From Novosphingobium sp. Leaf2 (lineage in GTDB: Bacteria > Pseudomonadota > Alphaproteobacteria > Sphingomonadales > Sphingomonadaceae): a stretch of DNA of 64,000 nt. The notes below the pieces were generated by a model. That model saw only the letters and a list, made by a program, of their open reading frames with translations. It was not told the DNA's origin and made no database searches. A program made the translations under genes and the position numbers. This document shows positions 59,097-64,000 of the stretch, piece by piece (position 1 is the first letter of the stretch; every line of letters starts with the position of its first letter). The DNA is taken from the NCBI RefSeq assembly GCF_001421325.1, contig NZ_LMJY01000017.1, positions 186,001-250,000 on the forward strand, read 5' to 3'.

Positions 59097-59470
59097 GCCC
59101 CCGAACCATAAAACAGTTCGAGCGCGGCATCGGGATAAAGCAGCGCGCCGCTATCATCATAAGTCGGGAAGTTAGGGCGCGTGACGGCGATGCAGGACAA
59201 GCCCATTGGGAATTGCGTTGAATAGATGCCGAAATGGCCGGGCGGGAAAAGCCAGCCATCATGCTCATTGGCTTTCGCGGGCTCTGTAGCGCCCATTGGC
59301 GTACCGAGAAGCCTGATCCAGATTGGATAGGAATTCACCACGCCAAAACTGGTAACGCCGTTAGGAAGCGCTCCGAGCAGTACGTATGATGCGGTATCTA
59401 TGGCCGGCACCATGATCGGACTGACCGCCAGATTCCGCCGAAACGGAGCGTTCTTGATCTGGATGCTCAT
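59093..59470 (-). CDS. Phage structural protein of unknown function
   Basis: This 125-residue beta-rich protein has no signal or membrane segment ([21 protein letters not shown] ... [21 protein letters not shown]). It lies between the collagen-like protein and a small gene, with 4-nt overlaps on both sides. It may be the base of the fibre, by position only. Confidence 0.6.
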   Translation of the reverse strand: MSIQIKNAPFRRNLAVSPIMVPAIDTASYVLLGALPNGVTSFGVVNSYPIWIRLLGTPMGATEPAKANEHDGWLFPPGHFGIYSTQFPMGLSCIAVTRPNFPTYDDSGALLYPDAALELFYGSGA

Positions 59471-59748
59471 TGCTTCACCCAGCCACTATCGCCGGTCTGC
59501 ACGCCATTACCCCACAAGTAGGTCCGAACCCATGTCTCCGTTCCATCCGTGACCGTATCGGTGCGGAGATTGCCAGACGTATCATAGGTGAACGCGTGTG
59601 CCTTCCAGGTCGGCACCGGATTACCATCTGTGTCGCGATCAGCGCCAGCCATGGCGACTTGCTCCGGGGTTGCAGCGGGGCGGCTGACGAACTGCTGCCC
59701 ACGACGGACCGGCAATCGCCCAGGGTTGTTAGCGTTATCCTGCCTCAT
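59467..59748 (-). CDS. Small phage protein
   Basis: This 93-residue protein has a polar N-terminus followed by a beta-rich part (AFTYDTSGNLRTDTVTDGTETWVRTYLWGNG), recalling single repeats of appendage proteins. It begins 7 nt beyond a stable hairpin and overlaps the next gene by 4 nt. Confidence 0.55.
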   Translation of the reverse strand: MRQDNANNPGRLPVRRGQQFVSRPAATPEQVAMAGADRDTDGNPVPTWKAHAFTYDTSGNLRTDTVTDGTETWVRTYLWGNGVQTGDSGWVKQ

Positions 59749-59755
59749 GGCAATA

Positions 59756-59780
59756 GGGCCGGCCTTTGATTGACCGGCCC
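59756..59780 (-). terminator. Hairpin between capsid and accessory modules
   Basis: GGGCCGG and CCGGCCC arms (7 bp, 11-nt loop) lie in the only gap between the cement/79-codon genes and the fibre genes. No T-run follows. It could lower read-through and keep capsid output above tail output. Confidence 0.4.
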
Positions 59781-59787
59781 CGCCTTC

Positions 59788-60027
59788 TCAGTTTTTCAAC
59801 TTCAGCGTTTCAGCCGAAATGCCGGAACCGTCCGGCTTGTCCTTCTCGGCTTCGACAATCTTGGCGTCAGCCTTGGTCTGCTTCTTGACCTCGGCAGGGG
59901 TGATGTCCTCCGCCCAGCTGCAATTGGACAGATCCTCGTCGGTCGAGAACACCTCGTCTGCTTTGACGTAGCGGGATTCTGCCGACAGAAAGCCGTCAGC
60001 GGTTGCGCGATAGGTGGTGCGGCTCAC
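59788..60027 (-). CDS. Small acidic phage protein of the capsid module
   Basis: This 79-residue protein (TTYRATADGFLSAESRYVKADEVFSTDEDLSNCSWAED) has a lysine/glutamate-rich tail. Its start overlaps the stop of the cement gene by 4 nt. Similar small proteins follow capsid genes in other podoviruses; the role is unknown. Confidence 0.6.
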   Translation of the reverse strand: MSRTTYRATADGFLSAESRYVKADEVFSTDEDLSNCSWAEDITPAEVKKQTKADAKIVEAEKDKPDGSGISAETLKLKN

Positions 60028-60467
60028 GAACGGCCTCCATAGCTGTAGTTGGTCTGACGGGCCATGACGAGGCCGGCAGTGATCTTGCCCGTGGTGGGCG
60101 CGGTCCCGGTGATGTCGTAGAACAGGCGGACATACCGGACGTTGGTGCCCTCAGGCAGTTCGTCGATCACCTTCACCTGATGACCAGCAACGAGCGTCGC
60201 GAGCGGGATCTGGCGCCCGCTTTCGATGGTTTCCCAGGTGGCGTTGTCGGCAGAGGTCTGCACCTGCACCTGCAACGACGTGATGTTGTTGAATGCCTCC
60301 GTCACCAGAATGGCGAGGGGGACGCACGAGGCACGTCCGACATCCTTCTGTATGGGAGAACCGCCGAGCGGCGAACCCGTGGCAATCAGATCGATCGTAT
60401 TGGTCGATGCCGCATCGGCGGTGATCGCCTGATTGTCGCTGAGCAGGAGCGTATTGTCGAAGATCAT
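60024..60467 (-). CDS. Bbp16-family capsid cement protein
   Basis: This 147-residue beta-jelly-roll-like protein begins MIFDNTLLLSDNQAITADAASTNTIDLI and contains VTEAFNNITSLQVQVQTSADNATWETI, the pattern of Bordetella phage BPP-1 Bbp16. It decorates the capsid and stiffens it. It lies 22 nt after the major capsid gene. Confidence 0.82.
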   Translation of the reverse strand: MIFDNTLLLSDNQAITADAASTNTIDLIATGSPLGGSPIQKDVGRASCVPLAILVTEAFNNITSLQVQVQTSADNATWETIESGRQIPLATLVAGHQVKVIDELPEGTNVRYVRLFYDITGTAPTTGKITAGLVMARQTNYSYGGRS

Positions 60468-60489
60468 GGAATTATCCTCTGTTCAGCGT

Positions 60490-61500
60490 TCAGACGACGC
60501 GGGTTTCGGTGTTCAGCAGGGAATCCGTCTCGCGGATCGGCAGCCCGCGCCAGGTGCGGACTTCCTCGCCCTGGAGTTCCATGCGACCAAGCGTGAGGGC
60601 GTTGTTGAGGTTCGCATTGGTGGCCTCGGCGTCGAGCCCCTGCATCATCTGCCGGTTCATGTAGATCACCGTGCGACCCGGACTCGCTTCGCCGGGCTTT
60701 TCCATTTTGAAGGCGCGACGACCTTGGAGGGCGTAGTATGCCTTGCTCATCAGCTTGTTGAGACTGACAGTGCCCGCCGCCACGTCGGACACGTCGATGT
60801 TGGCGACGCGGGCATTGTAGCGCCAGTCCTTGACGGTCAGACCGATGTACTGGCGGAAAATGCGCTCCAGCACATAGTAAGGGTTCATGTTGCCATCGGG
60901 GACGCGCTGCTTGCCCATATCCTCGGTCTGGAGGCCGGCAGGCACGTTCTTGGGCACGATGATGCTGGTCTGCGCATCGCCGTGCGTGACGAACACGATC
61001 GAGGCATTGTCCGCGCCGGTGCCACCGCCGTCGATGACGTTCGGGTTCGCCAGCGTGTTGTAGCGGGCGAACAGGCCATGGAACTGCTTGGGGCTGACAG
61101 CGACGTTGGAGTACCAGATCGCGCTGCCGATGGCCTGCGAAAAGCTTTCCATGAAGCCCAGCGATTCCATCGCGCGTAGCTTGGCCGAGTTCTCCGGCTC
61201 CAGATCTACGAGGCGCGTGTCGATCGCGTCCAGGCCCTCCAGGAAGCCGGTCGTGTCTTCGACGCTGGTGTAGCCGCTCTTGCTCTGCGGAATGCCCTGA
61301 TAGAGCGCGCCCCAGGTTACAGCGGGAAGGCCGGTGCGCATGGAAACCATGTGCGATGAGCCCTTGTTCGCCTTGATCACGTTGGCGTCAGCGTAGAACG
61401 GCTCGAGAGAGTTCAGAACCTCGATGATGCCGCCTTCCGCCGTATCGCGAACGGCTGCGACATCCAGCAGGTTGAGGAACGTATTGCCGATAATGGCCAT
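60490..61500 (-). CDS. Major capsid protein (BPP-1 Bbp17-like)
   Basis: This 336-residue HK97-fold protein begins MAIIGNTFLNLLDVAAVRD and has VTWGALYQGIPQSKSGYTSVEDTTGFLEG, IWYSNVAVSPKQFHGL and FRQYIGLTVKDWRYNARVANID, like the capsid proteins of BPP-1-type podoviruses. It is preceded by the scaffold gene and followed by the cement gene. Confidence 0.9.
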   Translation of the reverse strand: MAIIGNTFLNLLDVAAVRDTAEGGIIEVLNSLEPFYADANVIKANKGSSHMVSMRTGLPAVTWGALYQGIPQSKSGYTSVEDTTGFLEGLDAIDTRLVDLEPENSAKLRAMESLGFMESFSQAIGSAIWYSNVAVSPKQFHGLFARYNTLANPNVIDGGGTGADNASIVFVTHGDAQTSIIVPKNVPAGLQTEDMGKQRVPDGNMNPYYVLERIFRQYIGLTVKDWRYNARVANIDVSDVAAGTVSLNKLMSKAYYALQGRRAFKMEKPGEASPGRTVIYMNRQMMQGLDAEATNANLNNALTLGRMELQGEEVRTWRGLPIRETDSLLNTETRVV

Positions 61501-61503
61501 GGG

Positions 61504-62235
61504 TTAAACCCCCTTTGCTTCAGATGGGTAGAGCCGCTCGTGGAGAGGCTTGGGCGCGGTAGATCCGCCCGCATTGGCGCGGACAAAGCCGTCTTCGGAC
61601 AGCATCTCGCCTACGGAGCGCATCAAGCGCACCATCTCGGGATGATTGCCAAAGCCGGTTTCGGTGAGCAGCTTGCGGAAGTCGGACCCTTCGGGATGGC
61701 CGAAGTGATCCAGTGCCTTCGCGGCAAGGTGCACTGTCTCGTCTAGCTTGCCGCCGCCGATCTCGGGATCAGCCTTGGTTGCAGCAAACCATTCGGATTT
61801 TTGCTGAGCGTGGCCGTCAACCAGTTCCTTCAGGGTGGCGGCACGTGTTTCGGTTTCTACCTTTTCGCGGAATTGGGCCGCGACGGGCATCAGCTTGTTG
61901 GCCTGCTCGTTCGATAGATTCAGATCTTTGAATACGGGTTCGGCCATCTCAATGGCGGCGGCGTCCAGTTCCAGACCATCAACCGACAGCTCGTACTTTT
62001 CCGGCACGACGTGGGCAGGCTCATCACCTTTCGCGGCCTCACCTTCGCCCTCTGGCTGGGCCTCTACCGAGCCGCCGAGGAGCGTTGTTTCTTCTTCACC
62101 GGACGCTGGCGCAGCAGCTTCGACGGCTTGCGTGTCGGACGCGGGCGATTGTTCGACGGGCGCTGCAACGGGCGTCGCCTCAGTCGGACTCGTCGAGGTC
62201 ACTGTATCGCTGGATGTCTCGGCTTCGGGCGGCAC
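61504..62235 (-). CDS. Capsid scaffolding protein
   Basis: This 243-residue protein has an acidic, disordered N-terminal third (SSDTVTSTSPTEATPVAAP ... EGEGEAAKGDE). A helical middle begins VPEKYELSVDGLELD and continues LNLSNEQANKLMPVAAQFREKVE. A conserved-looking HPEGSDFRKLLTETGFGNHPEMVRLM follows near the C-terminus. This layout is usual for podoviral scaffolds encoded just before the capsid gene. Confidence 0.82.
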   Translation of the reverse strand: MPPEAETSSDTVTSTSPTEATPVAAPVEQSPASDTQAVEAAAPASGEEETTLLGGSVEAQPEGEGEAAKGDEPAHVVPEKYELSVDGLELDAAAIEMAEPVFKDLNLSNEQANKLMPVAAQFREKVETETRAATLKELVDGHAQQKSEWFAATKADPEIGGGKLDETVHLAAKALDHFGHPEGSDFRKLLTETGFGNHPEMVRLMRSVGEMLSEDGFVRANAGGSTAPKPLHERLYPSEAKGV

Positions 62236-62527
62236 TCTTCTTCTCCTTGGGGGCTGTCACTGCTGTCTGGATCACTGAGTTGAGGGTCACGAGCGCACTG
62301 GGATCGGCGTTGCGGACGTCCTCAGACTGACCGAGGTGGGCCATCTGCAGTATTTCGAACCCCAGGCTGCGGCGTCCCTCTGCAAAGCTGAGGTCACGCG
62401 GTGTCTGCCCATGAGCAGGACCTTCTTGGCTCAAGATGCCGGCTCGTTGAATCGCGGCGAAAACGAAGCGGCGAAAGTCAGGCTGGCTAAGCAGCAACTC
62501 GACTTCGGAGGGCGTGAGGTCGGCCAT
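62180..62527 (-). CDS. Bbp19-like small phage protein
   Basis: This 115-residue helical protein has SQPDFRRFVFAAIQRAGIL and LSFAEGRRSLGFEILQMA, like small proteins between portal and scaffold genes of BPP-1-type phages. It overlaps the portal stop by 1 nt and the scaffold start by 56 nt in a different frame. Confidence 0.65.
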   Translation of the reverse strand: MADLTPSEVELLLSQPDFRRFVFAAIQRAGILSQEGPAHGQTPRDLSFAEGRRSLGFEILQMAHLGQSEDVRNADPSALVTLNSVIQTAVTAPKEKKSAARSRDIQRYSDLDESD

Positions 62528-64000
62528 CAGTTGCCCAACAGCGTGTCGAGCGCGGGCCTGCCGCCTACGTCGGTTTCGGAAAGCAGGCGGGCGGCATCTG
62601 CGCCTTGCTGCAGGGCAGGGGCCATCTGTGCCGCCTGCGCCATCTGCTGCTGCTGAGCGCGGCCTTGGCGGATCTGGTCCACCTGGCCCTTATCGCGCAT
62701 GATCTTGGCCGGGACGCCGAGGCGGTCGAAATACTCCCGCGCCGTCTCGTCGGTGTCCACGTTGTCCATGATGTCGGGCGCAGCGGCAGCGAGATTGCCG
62801 ACGAACCCAAGGCCGCGTTCGATCTGGCCGACGCCAACGGCCCGCTGCATCTGCGTGAGGATCGAGACGAACTCGACATCGATACGCGCGCCGGGTATCT
62901 CAGCCAATGCAGGCGGCGGCGGGGGAAGGAGATTGCCGCGCGACATGATGCCGAACACGCGGTCAATGACGACCTCAAGTTTTTCGTTGCTCACACGCTC
63001 GATCACAGGGCCAAGCTGGGTCAGCTTCTCCTCGTTGCGGCTTGCGATTTCTTCCATGTTGCGGGGCTGGATCCCGCGCATGTTGGTGATGGCATTGAAC
63101 AAGTCCGCGAACGAAAGCCCGTCAATCTGCTGCTTGCACTTGTCGATTTCGCCACCGATCGCTGCGACGGCTTGGTAGGGTATCTGGTAGGCCGGCATCG
63201 CCACATTCTGGTCGATGCTGCCGACGCTCACCGTGCGACCCGGCTCACCGGTCAGGCGGACACCCGCCTTCACCAGCATTTCAGGCTTCACCATCTTGTC
63301 GATGGCTTCATTTCGGCGCTTGGACTGCATCTGCAATTCGCGCAGGGCCGGCAGCGCCTCCATGCCGGGAGACACGCCGTAGGTATCGCCGCCCACTACG
63401 TCCCAGCGCGGTGCCCAGAACGGTTGCTCGTTGTAGCCCCTGACTCGCATTACCCGGTCAGCATCATCGCCATCGAACCAGTAGACCGAGCGCCAGGACT
63501 TGGAGCCGGCGCGCTGCGGATTATGATCCGGATTGGGCTCGATCAGATTGTAGAAGGTGAAAACCTCGTCACCACGTGATCCATCAAAGGCATCGCGGAT
63601 CATGCGGGGAGCGTCATTGCCGAACGTCTGCACAACCTGGCGCGCGGTCATGGCGCATTCTCGGGCTAGCGTATCGGGCACCAAGGCGTCGGAAAGTCCG
63701 ATCCAGTATTCGCCAGCGGTAAGTGAATGGCAGACAGCACCTTCGCCGGCATGCTCGACCATGACGCACGCCTCAGTCCCGAACAGGCCCATTTCGCCAT
63801 ATCCGGCCTTCGCAGCGCCGTAGAAGTTGGTGCGGGCCAGAAATGAGTAGATCGCCTTGTCGCAATCCGACAGCCAGGCGCGCGCACCCGGTTCGTTGTT
63901 CAACTCCTCGTCGCCCAGCTTGAGCGTGAACCAAGGCCGTGACGCGGACGTGAGGCCCGATGTCATGCCGTTGGTAAGAGTGCGGAATGCCTCGATGCCG
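62527..64000 (-). CDS. Portal protein, cut at its N-terminus by the window edge
   Basis: Residues visible begin GIEAFRTLTNGMTSGLTSASRPWF and continue for about 490 residues. The frame is open to position 64000, so the ATG at 63966 is internal. Portal features include NFYGAAKAGYGEMGLFGTEACVMVE, the YWFDGDDADRV stem region and a C-terminal Q/A-rich helix (QVDQIRQGRAQQQQMAQAAQ). It forms the dodecameric DNA-entry ring. Terminase genes are expected just to the right. Confidence 0.88.
   Translation of the reverse strand, partial: GIEAFRTLTNGMTSGLTSASRPWFTLKLGDEELNNEPGARAWLSDCDKAIYSFLARTNFYGAAKAGYGEMGLFGTEACVMVEHAGEGAVCHSLTAGEYWIGLSDALVPDTLARECAMTARQVVQTFGNDAPRMIRDAFDGSRGDEVFTFYNLIEPNPDHNPQRAGSKSWRSVYWFDGDDADRVMRVRGYNEQPFWAPRWDVVGGDTYGVSPGMEALPALRELQMQSKRRNEAIDKMVKPEMLVKAGVRLTGEPGRTVSVGSIDQNVAMPAYQIPYQAVAAIGGEIDKCKQQIDGLSFADLFNAITNMRGIQPRNMEEIASRNEEKLTQLGPVIERVSNEKLEVVIDRVFGIMSRGNLLPPPPPALAEIPGARIDVEFVSILTQMQRAVGVGQIERGLGFVGNLAAAAPDIMDNVDTDETAREYFDRLGVPAKIMRDKGQVDQIRQGRAQQQQMAQAAQMAPALQQGADAARLLSETDVGGRPALDTLLGN

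Larger units (their letters stand above)
34815..64000. mobile_element. Temperate podovirus-like prophage, left portion (BPP-1-like structural module)
   Basis: The element starts at the tRNA-Gly remnant and continues past the right edge. Evidence is a rightward run of small phage genes, a convergent leftward late operon with portal, scaffold, capsid, tail tubular, internal virion, tailspike and lysis genes, and short overlaps between most genes. The capsid genes resemble those of Bordetella phage BPP-1 (Bbp16/17/19 families). No integrase, repressor, terminase, polymerase or reverse transcriptase is in the window. All late genes seen are full length, so the phage could be intact. Confidence 0.92.

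Noticed and set aside
58567..59221. Proline-rich plus-strand frames opposite the collagen-like gene
   Set aside because: They are the complement of Gly-X-Y repeats; the minus frame fits the operon with 4-nt overlaps.
34815..64000. A diversity-generating retroelement, as in Bordetella phage BPP-1
   Set aside because: The capsid module is BPP-1-like, so I looked for reverse transcriptase motifs, an Avd gene and a template/variable repeat pair. None was seen in the window; the fibre proteins here are a beta-helix tailspike and an SGNH esterase. It could still lie right of the window.
1..64000. CRISPR array, rRNA genes, insertion sequences
   Set aside because: No regularly spaced direct repeats, no rRNA sequence and no transposase or terminal inverted repeats were noticed.

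Overview
The window is high-GC DNA whose protein families (TonB-dependent receptor beside GH3 glucosidase, MarR/LysR-controlled aromatic catabolism, BPP-1-like podoviral prophage) suggest an alphaproteobacterium, most likely a sphingomonad such as Novosphingobium or Sphingobium. That placement is inferred from gene content and composition only. The window has two unlike parts: about 34.8 kb of host chromosome rich in catabolic genes, and from 34815 to the right edge the left 29 kb of an integrated temperate phage.

Host part. 1-1619: a two-component pair (truncated sensor, OmpR-type regulator) divergent from a secreted proline-rich repeat protein. 1671-9477, all on the minus strand: a Rid-family protein, a VOC protein, a three-subunit FAD/FAD/2Fe-2S amine dehydrogenase of the HcnABC / D-hydroxyproline dehydrogenase type, a DapA-family lyase, a sodium:solute symporter with its DUF3311 partner, and a LysR regulator. 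This looks like uptake and oxidation of an imino or amino acid or opine. 9509-14358: a periplasmic GH3 beta-glucosidase and its TonB receptor. One motif, TTGC-N7-GCAA (containing the LysR signature T-N11-A), precedes four transcription units across these blocks. 14550-16153: flavin reductase and nitrilase. 16276-26904: an aromatic degradation cluster with gentisate dioxygenase, fumarylpyruvate hydrolase, a hotdog thioesterase, a fused salicylyl-CoA/anthraniloyl-CoA hydroxylase-reductase, two MarR regulators, an isatin-hydrolase-like cyclase and an indolepyruvate-type 2-oxoacid oxidoreductase. A perfect MarR-type palindrome occurs on both sides of the second marR gene. 27130-34425: a cNMP-binding/thioredoxin-reductase-like protein with a UBP zinc-finger partner, a GGDEF-EAL protein, an alpha/beta hydrolase, and a Rieske oxygenase-GntR pair with a perfect inverted-repeat operator.

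Prophage part. The phage joins the chromosome in a tRNA-Gly(CCC) gene: only the 3' 46 nt of the tRNA remain at 34815-34860 (attL). Rightward early genes (34913-39216) are small phage proteins, among them a 400-residue protein that joins an R67/DfrB-type dihydrofolate-reductase-like SH3 domain to a MazG-like domain. The leftward late operon is read from the right edge: portal, Bbp19-like protein, scaffold, major capsid and Bbp16-type cement protein, accessory and collagen-like proteins, tail tubular A and a split nozzle (tubular B), internal core proteins including a 709-residue transglycosylase and a 2153-residue polyvalent protein, tailspike, SGNH esterase, then the lysis cassette (putative holins, GH19-like endolysin, overlapping spanins). 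Most late genes overlap by 1-13 nt, which suggests translational coupling. Terminase, integrase, repressor and replication genes are not in the window and presumably lie to the right. A small opposite-strand membrane protein at 52003-52218 is a candidate moron.
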